Shown here piece by piece: positions 1 to 11,414 of a stretch of 64,000 bases of DNA. The stretch spans positions 18,042-82,041 of the forward strand of contig VTPC01001059.1 in assembly GCA_011009095.1 (NCBI GenBank). The letters are read 5' to 3'. The notes beneath the pieces are model-generated. The model had not been told where the DNA came from. It worked only from the letters and a program-made list of their open reading frames with translations, and made no database searches. Each line of letters opens with the position of its first letter. Within the stretch, counting starts at the first letter, position 1. A program made the position numbers and the translations under genes. This stretch comes from Ignelater luminosus (taxonomy: Eukaryota; Arthropoda; Insecta; Coleoptera; Elateridae).

Positions 1-829
1 TAGCAATGGTGATAGATAATACTTTTGTAAATTATCAGTTCTACTGTAGTGTGATTTATATTTAGGAAAGCTCATTATATGAGCATTTAACTGAGCTAAT
101 ATGTCAGGAGTAACTTGATTTGAGATATTGTTATGTTTTCCACGCCGGTCTATTGGAGGAGTCACATTGAGTTTCATGTGGTCGATTATTCTGTTGATCC
201 TACGTTTTTTTATTCCGTGTAAAGCAAGCAGTGCATTTTTACATACAGGAACTTTAGTAGCATTTTCTTTAACCTAAAACAGATAAAATGTGAGTACCAT
301 ACCACTCCCTCTTTGACATTCACAAATGTGTGCGCTATAACCAGAATAAATTTAAGTAGGTATCAAAATATCCACTTACAGAAAATGTACAATAAACACT
401 TTTTGGTTTATTATTTTCATCGCTGCGTTTTCTGTGCTGTGCAACTTGTTTTATGGCAATGTTTCCAGATAAATATGCATCCTGCAAGTCCTTGCTTGGT
501 AGTTTATAAAATGCTTTAAATATTGCCACTCTGATATTAGCTGTAACTCTGTCAAAACATTTCATTTTGCAGTTACATGCATTTCCTAGTTGTTTTTCTG
601 GTACTACTTGTTTCAAAATATTAACATATTCTTTGCCAGCAGTTTTGCGTTCCTTCCTCACATTTCTTTGCCACTGCTTTTCTTTCCTCAACCATTTCTT
701 GCCTTTATCTTCCCTTAAAGTGAGGTTAGGTTTCTCAGTTTCACTACCTTCTGATGGTATATATTCAGGGTCTGTTTGAAAATCACTGCCAGCATAAGGA
801 TCCTCCTCTGATTCTGATGAAGAACTCAT
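1..829 (-). CDS. TE-associated uncharacterised protein, exons 1-2 (3' part outside window)
   Basis: Exon 1 runs 829 to 380 and starts at an ATG followed by an acidic Ser/Glu-rich stretch (MSSSSESEEDPYAG). A GT-AG intron of 106 nt (379-274, donor GTAAGT) joins in phase 0 to exon 2, which stays open for 91 codons from 273 to the window edge. The exons encode a basic Lys/Arg/Trp segment, a small Cys cluster (CNCKMKC, then VYC and VPVCK) and the end NAHIMSFPKYKSHYSRTD. I know this architecture from many uncharacterised, repetitive insect proteins that travel with transposons; its biochemical function is unknown to me. The intact splice sites and reading frame suggest a young or functional copy. 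The rest of the gene lies left of the window. Confidence 0.7.
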
Positions 830-957
830 TGTGCACTATTTAATACCACAATAATAGGTTAACAATAACACTAAACTTCACATAAACACACTGTTGTAGT
901 CACGTACACAGTACACAACTACGCACAATACTTTGCAAAAACTGGACATGACCAGTT

Positions 958-1132
958 CATGTCCACTTCTTGCACAGTACTTAGTAGGTAGACAACCAAC
1001 ATCGCACTCGTATATGATCTATGTTAGCGGCAGAAGTCTAGTTCTTGCTCAGAACGATGCAGCAACGATTCAAGAACATGTCCAAACAAATAACTCATTT
1101 CCGATAAAAAATGGACATGTCCACTTCTTGCA
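958..1132. repeat. 17-bp direct repeat pair upstream of the 829 gene
   Basis: The 17-mer catgtccacttcttgca occurs at 958-974 and again at 1116-1132. Each copy is preceded by an A-rich stretch and a tggacatg motif. Both copies lie 130-300 bp upstream of the ATG at 829 (minus strand). They could be promoter elements or sub-terminal motifs of the element that carries the gene. This is a visual match only. Confidence 0.5.
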
Positions 1133-2490
1133 TTGGCCCCTTCAATTGCACTCAGGTAACTTTACTAAATCTTGACTTGTTGGTTACTCATATGTAGTTG
1201 TTTTTCTTTATTATTGATTGATACCCTACTTACTGGACATTAAGCTTCGAATAAAAGAACTATAAGTTTGTTTTCTTAATATAAAAAGTGATTGGACCCC
1301 GAGACAAATAAAGAGGATCTTGGCAGAGCCAGGAGGTAGCACTCTGTAACAGTTGAGAATTGGACTTAAACATGTGCGTTTATTTTTCTTACTTTGACGT
1401 CTGGAACATATGTCGTCTTTCCTTCCGAGACACATTGTAGTAACTTAAAATTTGCGAGTTATTAAAATATTCAGTTTCTCACAACTTTGCGGTGACTTTA
1501 GTGTTTTAGAAACTCTTATCCAATAACGAGAGTGAAATATTAATTTATCTTAGTTAGCTGTCGGAATTTCATAGTGTCTGAGCGTATCAATCAATAGTAA
1601 ACTACATAAATTTTAAAACTTATGCAACAAGATAATATCTTTAGACACTTAAAATTCAATACGTATTTAAAATAATTGTAATTACTAATCAATAACGCAA
1701 TAAAGACATGGATTTTACGTTGTTTCAAAGAAGTAAGTACAATGTAAGTGTCCGGTTTGGGGAAAATAATTAATTAATTTCAAATTTTACAATAGTATAT
1801 CAACTAATTTTGGATGATATCAAATGAGTTTTTGCCTTATTTAAGTGCGAAAAAAATATGTGCACGATAATTAATTGTCATTATAAAGATAGTACTGATT
1901 TTGTTGTTGTTCGTTAACAATTTCTATGAAGTTTGATAAACTATCCTCTTTTTATATCAAGTATATATCTAATATACAACCTTCTTATTAACAAAATCTC
2001 TTAAGAAGAAAAACAATTAGGTATTAACAATATTAGCAAGGAATCAATATTGATAGCATTTTCATGCTTAGCTGAATTTCTCAACCATTTTAAAATTCTT
2101 CATCATTCCTAATAACATAAAGAAATAAGAAATAAAATGTAGTCTTAATTTATTTTTCTCATCTTTATTTTTACCTAGCTCTTAGAAATATGTCTGTTGT
2201 ACGCTTCTGCTTTCATATTTTAATTTTAGTTTATTCCGCTTTTCGCATACATTTGCAATAAATTAAGTTTCTGTTTCTCTTTTATAAAATTTAATCATTT
2301 ACCTTCTCTTTTTTTTTGTATTCTCCGTAATTATTTATTTTCCCATTTTCATATCTTTGTTCCACGCAGAAAAACAGAAAACGTTTTCAAACTCATTACC
2401 AAACGTTAAACTGAATTCAAACTTTCCCAACTGCTATAACACGAATAAAATTTTCCCAAAATAAAAAATAAAATACATAAATGAATTTCC
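1133..2490. other. AT-rich stretch without recognised gene
   Basis: No ORF here resembles a known family, and the few 60-80 codon frames are low-complexity. A slightly more GC-rich patch at 1290-1440 looks like repeat-derived DNA but could not be classified. Confidence 0.5.
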
Positions 2491-3065
2491 CGAAAGTTTT
2501 CTCAGTTTAACAAAGTTTCATTCAAATTTCGGAATTGATTTCAATATATTTGAGCGTTTCCAAGTTTGAAACTATATTTCAATGGCGAGTTAAATGATGG
2601 AAATTCTCGTTTTTAAAGTAAATAGCTTGAGGGAGAAAAGAAAACCGTCTATTAAAAGAGAGAATTAAAACTTGAATGATGTATCGAGGTCGATTATGTT
2701 ACCCCTAATAACCATTTTCGAGTTCGTAACTTGATACGAAGTGTACGTTTTAATATTTAAAAGTTTCAAGTTTGGAAGGAAAGGCTAAAGGTTAATGTAC
2801 TTAAAAAATTAAAGAAAACAACATGGGAAAAGTAAGTTTTGTAAATTTTCCATTTTAAGGGACATGATATGACGTAAATACTTTTTGTTTCTAAAATTAG
2901 TTTATGATAAACAGTCGCAGGCTGATACATTACAATTATAATAATCGATATGCATAGAATATCACTGATAGTTTTAATTTATCCGATAATAGTTTAATCT
3001 TGTTAGGATAACTATTACACTAATCAAACGTTTGCCGAAGGTAGATTGCAACGTACCATTCAGAA
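2491..3065. repeat. Diverged dispersed repeat, copy 1
   Basis: Blocks of this stretch align by eye with 35650-36125 in the same order and orientation. One block holds ttgatttcaata followed by a match around tttcaagttt. A second holds ttgatacgaagt followed by a tttgg-agga-aagg block. A third holds cgatatgcat and then cactaatcaaacg. Copies are clearly diverged, with indels between blocks. No coding potential is visible, so this is probably an old non-coding interspersed repeat. Confidence 0.55.
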
Positions 3066-4110
3066 ATGTGAAATTACTCATTGTGTTTCGTTACGGGTTA
3101 TTGTTATCTGCTTTGTAATTAGTATTAATACTCATGCATCGTTGCACCTTCTAATTTTCAATATGCAATGTGGATCAACCTTTGGTTATCAATAAGTTCG
3201 TGCTGCAATATGTTGTTTCTAACAACGACTAAATGGAATTATGGAAACTAACAGAATGAAATCACGCAATTAGTAACAATTTTAGAAAATTGTGTCAGCT
3301 CTATGGCGGCTAATTGAATTTGAATATTCAACACAGGCCACTTCAACGTGTTTTTTGCAATTTGAAAAAACAAAATATTAGAGAGAGAGCTTGTATTGTG
3401 ACAATTTGACATACAAGTGTCTCTCAATTGTTGTTAACGTTAGACTTCGGCATGGTTAATTGTATTTAATTAAAACGTGAAAAATTAATGATGATAATAA
3501 TTGATTTTTATTAACGCAAGATATGAACAACAAACGTAGAGTTACAAACTAAAATTATACAAAAAAATAAGAACATTTAAATTAGGATAAATTAAACAAA
3601 CAATCTATGATTATTTTAAACTGTTTTCAACATGTTGTTTGTTTTTGTGCAACACCCCAGCTAACAGGCTCACGGCATAAGAACGTCTTTTTTAGGTCAG
3701 CGTATTTGTCATTTTCACGTCGATTTTGGGGTAATAGTTACGTTGAAAAGACGAAAAAATGACAGTTCCCCACGACGTCCCTTTTTAGACGTATGTATCA
3801 AATTAAACGAACATATAAATGATGCAACAAAAGATTGTCTGCCTACCAGCTCTAATGATCAATTCTTTAAATATAAAAATATCCGCCTGTTTTTGAAATG
3901 TGTAGATTGGGTTACTTATTACTTTTATAAAGAAAAATTATCACTCGTGAATAACCCTATCTGCGTCAAACTTTTTTTGCATAAGTGCCTTTTTGCTTTT
4001 CTATCTAAACAGCATTGAAGTAACCTCAATAAGGGTTTTGTTTACGACAATGTTGCCGTGTTGGCCCGAAAGATAGAGTATACAATAATAAACTTGATTG
4101 TATTCCTTAC
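3066..4110. other. Intergenic, no supported gene
   Basis: The only longer frame (3743-4018, plus, 91 codons) has no recognisable domain, biased composition and no visible splice or family context. I treat it as spurious. Confidence 0.5.
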
Positions 4111-4257
4111 TGATATAATAAAAAGGCGGTGATGGGTGTAAAACACTTTATTTTAATATTCCTCAGGCTTTATTTAATGTAACATCATTTTACTTCAACT
4201 ACTAGTTACCAAGGTTGCATACCTGCCAACTATAGAATATTTTATTGGATTCTAACA
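4111..4257 (-). repeat. copia 3' LTR
   Basis: On the minus strand it begins TGTTAG and ends ATATCA, giving TG...CA ends, and it is preceded by the purine tract TTGAAGGGGAA. Its last ~74 bp match the 5' LTR remnant at 8510-8583. Confidence 0.75.
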
Positions 4258-4308
4258 TTCCCCTTCAATAAAATATTTATTACAAATTAGACAATCTAAT
4301 GCAGCCCT

Positions 4309-7300
4309 AGCATTAATTTAAACTTTTGAAATTTCTGCTAAATAAGCTCTTAGTTAAAATATCTGCAATCTGTTTATTTGTTGGACAGTGTTACAAATAC
4401 CTTGGCTAACTTTATCTCTAATAAAGTGATATTTAATATCAATGTATTTGGATCGTTTAAAATCACCAGAGTTTTGAGAAAGAAACATTCACCTATGATT
4501 GTCTTTATGAACAACAAGTGATTTATTTACTTCAAAAACACATTTCTTCTAACAAGCTTTTAACCAAACGCCTTCAGCTACACAACCTGCAAGGGCAATG
4601 TATTCTGCTTCAGTTGATGAAACTGCGGCAACACTTTGCTTGCGAGAAGTCCATAATACAGTACAGTCAAATACCTGAAATAAATAACCACTCACTGATT
4701 TACGTTTCATTACATCATTGGCCCAGTCCGAATCTACATGCCCATAGAGTACATCATATTGTTCATTTGCTTTATACACTAACTTAAGATCAAGAGTACC
4801 ACCCGTTCTAGATAATTTTAGGGATTATTAGTGGGATTGTTCTGAAATTGACTAAGAAAACTTAAACAAGAACTTAAATCAGGTCTGGAACCTGACATAC
4901 CATACATAAGAAAACCCAATAATTGTCGATAAGGTTTACTACATAAGTCATCTTTCAGTTCCATCATACTCAAACTGAGTTTATGTTCCATCGGCGTACT
5001 TATTGGTTTACATTCATACATTTCATAATTCCTTAAAATATTTTTTAGATAATTTTTATGATCAATAGTCAATATTCTTTGTTTTAAGTTTCTTTCTATC
5101 TTCAAACCTAAAAAACACTTTTAATTAAACTGGTCAACAGTGACTTTGTTGCCCTTGATATAAGAGTGGTTCTAGGATGATTTCATGTTAGCAATTGTAA
5201 AACCACGATTGGTTTTGTGAAATTGGCTCTAGTTTTTTAAATAATCGATATTTTGTGTGTATACACTTTGCTGACCAAGTAAGAACTTGACCATTTCTAA
5301 ATCAATACAAATCGACCATTGATGTTCGTAGTAATTAATTTTTTACAAAACTAATCTAATATTCTCTTATTCTTCTTTTAGTTTGGTTGAATGAGCAATT
5401 GGGATAGACGCATATCGGTTTCCATTCTGCAATAAAACACATTTTAAACTTCTTTTGCAGCTATCAATAAAGAATGACCAATCAGTAGGTTTACATTCAG
5501 ATAAACTCATGTCTAGATGCACTTTGTTTCAAGCCATACAGACTTTTATTCAACTTACAGACCAAATTCACGTCTTGTACAAAACCTTTTAGTTGCTTCA
5601 TGTAAATCGTTTCTTTAAAAATTCCATTTAAAAATGCTGTTTTCACATTCATCTGATGTAAATATAATCTTAGGTGATTTGCTACAGCTAATAAAGTTCG
5701 AATTGTTGTTAGGCGTGGCACTGGTGCATAAATTTCTTCAAAATCAATACCTTCTTTTTGCTGAAAACCTTTTACTACCAGTCTGGTCTTATAATTACCA
5801 TTACCATCTACTTTAATCTTATAAACCCATTTACAGTCGATCGTCTTTTAACATTCTGGTAAAGGAACTAGGTTCCATGTTCTATTTTTGACTAATGCTT
5901 ACATTTTATTTTCCATGGCATGTTCCTACTGAGTTCCTTCTTCAATTTTTTCTAGTTTTTTCTGGTTCACTGCTAAACATGGCATATCATAATCATCAAA
6001 TCAAGTAGGTTTTCTCCGTTCTCGTGCATTTCTGGCAAATGTTTCCTTTCCTGATTCTTTATAGTTTAGACATCCACTTTAATTTCTTTTTCAAAACTTT
6101 CAGCTATGTGAATACTATCATTGAACATTAATTTGTTTTCCACAAATATTACATCTCTTCCATTAATTATTGTGCCTGTTTGCGGGTTCCAGAGTCGGTA
6201 ACCATTTACAGTATTCCCTACCATAATCAGTTTCTGACATCTTGAATGAAATTTTCCTCTTTTTATTTCAGGAGTATGCAGGTAAGCAATACAACCAAAG
6301 ACACGTACCTTTAAAGCATCAGATTTCATTCCATACCAAAGCTCTGCAGACGTTTTATTCTAAAGTGCTGTCGTTGAGGATCGGTTTATTATGTAGACAG
6401 CTGCACAAACTCCTTCATTCCACAAATAGTTAGGTACATGACTTTCTAAAATCATAGTTTTTGCTTTATCCAATATGGTTTTCTCCATGTGCTCTAAGAC
6501 ACCATTTTGTTCAGGTGTGTATGGAATAGTATATTCAATATAATTCCCTCTTTCCTACAAAATTCTTTAAATTCATTAGACAGATATTAACCGCCTCTAT
6601 CACATCCGAGTTGGATTATACCTTTTTTAAAGCGATTACTAACTTTGGCTTTATAATCTTGAAATTTCTTAAACATTTTCGTTTAATTACATAAGTTTCA
6701 TTGAAATGAGTATAATCATCTGTAAAGCTAACAAAATACTTTTTACCATTCTAAGCTTTGGGTGTGACAGGACCACATATATCTGTATGTATTAATTCAA
6801 GTGGTTCATTTGCGCAAACTCTAGTATATTTATGTGGTAACTGTCATCTTACCATAAATACATGTTTCACATTTTTCAGTATTCTTAATATTTAGCATTT
6901 CAATACCATTTGCCCTATCCAAATTGATTATTTTCTGTAATGATTCATTTCCAATATGCCCATATCATTTATGCCATAAATCTTATTTTGCATGCAATGA
7001 GAGATTTGCATTTGTTGTTTTCATATCCAAATAAATTTCCAGTTCATATAAATCACGTTGCCTTTTGGCAACTGCTACAATTTTACTTTGTTTGTATATT
7101 ACAGCTTTACTGTTTTCAAAGACAGTTTTCAAACCTGACGTTTTCTGACGTGTAATGGATATGAGATTATGTTGCAAATTGGCTACAAACAAAAACATTT
7201 TTGATTGTACATATAACCATTTCACCATTAACATCAAATATCCTTTTACATTTCCAGATTTACGGACTCTGATAGCTTCAATACATTTTACTACTGATAT

Positions 7301-7384
7301 TTTTATTTCCTGCTGCAATTCCCATGTTTTGGCAAAATTATATTCACTGTTTGTTGTATGGTCTGTGGCTCTCGAATCTAAAAA
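4309..7384 (-). pseudogene. copia pol (integrase-RT-RNase H), broken
   Basis: Blocks in order: 7318-6983 (end of protease and pre-integrase region); 6329-6066 (integrase C-terminal part, with RVFGCIAYLH); 5721-5497 (start of RT, with the VKTAFLNG and LYGLKQS motifs); 5105-4818 (end of RT, MYGMSGSRPDL); 4779-4549 (RNase H, with YGHVDSDWAND and SSTEAEYIAL); and a tail to about 4309. Stops and frameshifts fall between every block, and the RT catalytic YxDD region is not in an open frame. Confidence 0.85.
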
Positions 7385-8348
7385 CTAACTTAAAGCAGTT
7401 ACACAATTTACATTACCAAGGTCTGCTTTAAAACCAATACTATTTCCACTAACAGTGTTATTTGCATCTCGTTCTTCACCATTACAAGATTCTGCTATAA
7501 AAACAATAGTATCTTCAGAATTTCCACTTACAGTATTATTTGCATTTATTTTTCCACTATCAGTGTGTTCTTTTCTTTTACATTCTGCTCTTTTATGTCC
7601 TTCTTGACCACAATTATGGCACTTAAAACAAAAATATCTTCCATTATTTTCATTATTCGCCATTTTTGTGTAACGTTGCTGACTTGACATATTCCACTTT
7701 TCTTATTATAATTTGATTTTCCAGCAAATGTTGTAGAATTCTCTTGTACCACGTTACTTTTGGATTTCTGTCTAATTTCTTCGTCCAGTAATTTCTCTAT
7801 AATAAAATCTAAGGTTAGGTCACTTCCTTCAATAGTTTCTATCGCCGTGATTACCATTTCATAACTTTTTGGTACGGTTATTAATAAATGACATAATATG
7901 TCGTTTTCTTCCAAGGTAGTTCCACTAGCTTTAAGGCTTCGAACAATCAAATCAAAGATTAAGAAATGTAAATTCAATGTTCTCCTTTCCTCCAATTCTA
8001 ACTGTTACATTTGCTTTCGGAGTAATAACTGATTTCTATTGCCTTTCCGCTCAAAAGTATTTTGAAAAGCATTCTACATTTATTTTGCCGTATGCTTGTC
8101 TTTAATATACTCCAAGTGACTGTCAGCTACAGACTGAGTAATTATTGATTTGCATTTATGATCCCTTTTGAAGAAGTTTTGGATTTGCTTGATCTTAACT
8201 GCTTTTGTATTATTATAAGAGCTATGCATTTTAGCTAAACATTTTAAACAATTCTTTTCTTGCAGTAAAACCCTCAATCTAAATTTCCAGTTGTCAAAAT
8301 ATTACCATCAAATGAAAGTATATAATATCTTTCCTTGCCACCAGCCAT
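7385..8348 (-). pseudogene. copia gag with CCHC zinc knuckle, broken
   Basis: Translation can be followed from an ATG at 8348 (MAGGKERYY) through short frames at 8277-8080, 7995-7546 and 7690-7385. The middle part matches the copia gag (UBN2-type) pattern, with the LLITVPKSYE motif. The last frame carries a CCHC knuckle (CHNCGQEGHKRAEC). At least two frameshifts separate the blocks, so the gene is dead. Confidence 0.8.
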
Positions 8349-8494
8349 TCTGATTTATTAATTCGATTTCCGGTTTCTCTTCTATAATAATTCAAACAAG
8401 AAACCTTTACAAAGGAAAAATTTCCTTAGGTACGTGTGTATAACAATTCCAGGCTTTCACTAGTATTGCCTGTACGTTCTATTTCCAGTTGTGT

Positions 8495-8509
8495 CTGGGC
8501 CCCATAACC
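8495..8509 (-). other. Primer-binding site (half initiator tRNA-Met type)
   Basis: Immediately after the 5' LTR the minus strand reads GGTTATGGGGCCCAG. Copia elements are known to prime from the anticodon region of a cleaved initiator tRNA-Met, whose complement is GGTTATGGGCCCAG. The copy here carries one extra G. Confidence 0.75.
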
Positions 8510-8583
8510 TGATATAATAAAAAGACGGTGTTGAGGGTAAAACACTTTATTTTAATATTCCCGAAGTTTTATTTAATGTAACA
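8510..8583 (-). repeat. copia 5' LTR, truncated
   Basis: About 74 bp match the last part of the 3' LTR with scattered differences. The upstream ~73 bp of the LTR are missing and replaced by unrelated sequence to the right of 8583. Confidence 0.7.
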
Positions 8584-9236
8584 AACGCATTAGCCTATTT
8601 TAGCAGTTAGCAAATCTTGCAGTTTAAAGACCTAACTTAGTAAATTGCATTTAATTGAAGAGATTAGTACGCATTTCTGCTAGCAAGTCAAACAAAGGTG
8701 TTTGATTTATTATCCTTTGTTATAAGTCAAATTCATAAACCGCAGTACCACCACAGATACTTGCAAAATTTAGACCAATAAGATCTATCTTTTATATCTT
8801 TACAACTATTAAATAGCGACATCGAATTATAATCATATTAAGTTGAGAAAAGAATTCCCAAAAAAGAATTTATTGTCATTTTCAGTAACAAATAATTCTA
8901 TTTGTATTTAAGTTCAAATCTCTTCAAGACTTGGTAAAACTTTCTCGTGGCAAACCATATGCGCCTTTAATTTTACTATTTAAACAGTCACATAAAAATT
9001 GATAAAACGACATTAAGTTTACCTTTTCGCAAACGCTGTCAGAATAGCTAGATGTACTGTTCTACATCCGTTGATTAAAGACCCTAGTTATTAACGCCAT
9101 AAAATCTTTAAGTAGATGGACATTATTTGCCCGAAACTGCTAAAACATTATTGGTGGGAACAAAGATTGATGGAAACAAATCATCCCTGTTGGAAGAAGA
9201 GGCAACGACACTGCTACTGCTAAAAGATCTGGTAAA
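8584..9236. other. Spacer between copia and gypsy elements
   Basis: Short AT-rich sequence without coding or repeat signal that I could recognise. Its right end carries the gypsy target site. Confidence 0.5.
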
Positions 9237-9241
9237 AGAGT

Positions 9242-9424
9242 TTTTGTATATGTATGGGTTCAGTAATTTGTAATACTACTTGTAATACTTGTAATATGTA
9301 ATTTATGTACTTTAATTTGTACATTTTTATGTAATGTCTTTTTATTTATATTTATTTTCGTAACTAACAACGACTATCCATATGTAACTATGTTACAAAG
9401 CTAAATTAGGAACATACATAACAA
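9242..9424 (-). repeat. gypsy-1 3' LTR
   Basis: 183 bp. On the minus strand it starts TGTTATGTATG and ends in ACAAAA. It differs from the partner LTR at only a handful of positions. Confidence 0.9.
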
Positions 9425-9559
9425 TCCTCCCCATGTCAAAATATTACATGTTTGCATGAGGTGGTTCAGACTGTATTCAGATGATAAAAATGTGAAGAAA
9501 AAAAAATATTACATCTTTTAATTCTTGTGAACGTACAAAAGCTGGCAAGTTTTAACTTG

Positions 9560-10105
9560 CTGTATCTCCAATTTTTCTAATTTGATCTATATGTCTTTTG
9601 CATATCTGACTATTATCATTTAATTTGACTAAATAATGTAATTTGCCTAAAACCTTGTGAATATATCCAAATTGCCATTTTGAATTTTGATAACTACCTA
9701 CTGAAACTCTGTCACCTTCTTGTAAAATACGAGTTTTCAGTTGCGTACGTGTAGGTGTATCTCGAGTAGAACGTGTAACCTTTGGGTATAGTAAATCTAA
9801 GCGATTTCTAATCTGCCTACCAAATAAAAGTTTTGAAGGACTCTCTCCTGTAACCGTATGTGGTGTAATACGATAATTAAATAAAAATGTTTGTAAATCT
9901 CTGTTTCGGTCGTTGTTATTCCCTCGTAAAGCTCTTAAAACATTCTTAAAACTTTAAACAGTTTTCTCTGCAAGGCCGTTGGTTGCAGGATGATAAGGTG
10001 CACTGACTTTATGTATGATACCATTGCTTTCTAAGAAATTTTTAAATTCATATGATAGGAATTGTTTTCCATTATCACTCACCAATACTTGCGGTAATCC
10101 GAAAC
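9560..10105 (-). pseudogene. gypsy-1 integrase, C-terminal part
   Basis: The frame 10145-9954 has the second catalytic Asp region ([10 protein letters not shown]) and the [12 protein letters not shown] motif with the catalytic Glu. A frameshift near 9953 is followed by a recognisable tail (TPHTVTGESPSKLLFG and a basic region) to about 9560. The N-terminal half of the same integrase is on the far side of the rosa-type insertion, and both halves are in the same frame if the insert and one TA are removed. Confidence 0.85.
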
Positions 10106-10107
10106 TA

Positions 10108-11412
10108 AAGGGTTTTCCAATAAGAGGTGTTATTTTGATATTCAAAGAAAAGTGCCATTTTTTAATATAAATGATCGGATGTTTATTTCATTATAAAGAG
10201 GAAGGTATGCCGTTAATAGTGGAAAATAACATCAGGCAAATGACCACCACGACCACGCTTACAGGACAATATCCTTTTCATGAAATTTTCCATAACCAAA
10301 TCGCAAAGTGGCTGCCCTATGTCCTCGATAGCCTCACGAATTCCATCTTTGAGGTCTTGAATCGACGCTGGGCTGTTGGCGTAGACCTTCTCTTTCACGT
10401 GGCCCCAAAGAAAGAAGTCGCAAGGTGTTAAATCACAAGATCTCGGTGGCCAATTGTGATCACCTCTTCGAGAGATAACACGGTCCGGAAACTTTTTCCG
10501 TAAAAGATCAATGGTTTCGTTGCTTGTGTGGCACGTAGCGCCGTCTTGTTGAAAGTAAACGTTGTCCAGATCAATACCATCCAATTCCGGCCATAAAAAA
10601 TCGTTAATCATCTCTCGATAGCGCAATCCAGTCACCGTAACTGTTGCTCCAGCCTCATTTTCGAAAAAGTAAGGTCCAATGACTCCGCCGGACCATAAAC
10701 CGCACCAAACAGTCACACGTTGAGGATAGAGAGACTTTTCAACAATAACTCTTGGATTTTCTGAGCCCCAGATCCGACAATTTTGCTTGTTGACGAAGCC
10801 ACCGAGGTGGAAATGGGCCTCATCACTCAAGATGATTTTTCGATGGAATTCTGGATCATTTTCATGCATTTCAACGACCCAATCAGCAAAGACACGACGT
10901 TGTTGATGATCGGCCGGCTTGAGTTCTTGTGTTAACTGGACTTTATAAGCCTTAAGACCCAAATCTTTATGCAAAATACGGTGTAATGACGTTTGTGGAA
11001 TGGCTAATTCCAAAGAACGACGAGGAATGGACAAATCTGGGTTTTCTTTAACACTTTCGGCTACAACAGCAATATTCTCGGCTGTTCTTGAGCGACGTGC
11101 ACGGGTTTTATTCTTCACATCACTAACTTGTCCCACGAGCTCGAATGTTTTCACCAATTTCTGTATTGCGGTCCGACAAGGTGCTTCACGGTGACCCAAA
11201 AATGTTCGAGTTTTACGAACCGTCTCTGCCAAATTTTCACCATTTTTATAGTGAATTTTAATAGTTTCAATGCGTTGTTGAAGCGTGTATCGTTCCATAT
11301 TTATTAATGGCGTAGTTTCTACTTGTCAAATGTCAAAAAATGATAGCTTCAAAAGTGACATCTACCGAAATAGCGGGCTATTCAAAATAACACCTCTTAT
11401 TGGAAAACCCTT
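10108..11412 (-). mobile_element. DD41D (rosa-type) Tc1/mariner transposon, nested in gypsy integrase
   Basis: 1305 bp bounded by perfect inverted ends (aagggttttccaataagagg at the left and its complement at the right, continuing through gtgttatttt). TA dinucleotides flank it at 10106-10107 and 11413-11414. The single ORF fills most of the element. Removing it with one TA brings the gypsy integrase back in frame, so it inserted after the gypsy element. Confidence 0.93.
10213..11298 (-). CDS. DD41D transposase, apparently intact
   Basis: 361 codons from ATG to stop without interruption. An N-terminal helix-turn-helix region (about residues 1-110, MERYTLQQRIETIKIHYKNG onward) recognises the transposon ends. 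The catalytic DDE_3-type domain follows. Catalytic Asp residues can be seen in ILSDEAHFHLGG, in YFQQDGATCH and in LTPCDFFLWG, with 41 residues between the second and third. This is the DD41D spacing of the rosa group of Tc1/mariner elements. The enzyme would cut and paste elements carrying the flanking inverted ends. Full length, all three Asp present and intact ends make this the element most likely to be functional in the window. Confidence 0.92.
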   Translation of the reverse strand: MERYTLQQRIETIKIHYKNGENLAETVRKTRTFLGHREAPCRTAIQKLVKTFELVGQVSDVKNKTRARRSRTAENIAVVAESVKENPDLSIPRRSLELAIPQTSLHRILHKDLGLKAYKVQLTQELKPADHQQRRVFADWVVEMHENDPEFHRKIILSDEAHFHLGGFVNKQNCRIWGSENPRVIVEKSLYPQRVTVWCGLWSGGVIGPYFFENEAGATVTVTGLRYREMINDFLWPELDGIDLDNVYFQQDGATCHTSNETIDLLRKKFPDRVISRRGDHNWPPRSCDLTPCDFFLWGHVKEKVYANSPASIQDLKDGIREAIEDIGQPLCDLVMENFMKRILSCKRGRGGHLPDVIFHY

Positions 11413-11414
11413 TA

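Larger units (their letters stand above)
4111..8583 (-). mobile_element. Decayed Ty1/copia-type LTR retrotransposon
   Basis: Reading on the minus strand, the order is 5' LTR remnant (8583-8510), a primer-binding site, gag, zinc knuckle, protease region, integrase, reverse transcriptase, RNase H, polypurine tract (4268-4258) and 3' LTR (4257-4111). Integrase before RT is diagnostic of copia/Pseudoviridae-like elements. The frame is broken in many places, so no full polyprotein can be made. No target-site duplication could be matched, consistent with truncation of the 5' LTR. Confidence 0.9.

Noticed and set aside
3743..4018. 91-codon plus-strand ORF starting MKRRKNDSSPRR
   Set aside because: No recognisable domain, hydrophobic low-complexity end, no splice context. 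The length is expected by chance or as a repeat remnant.
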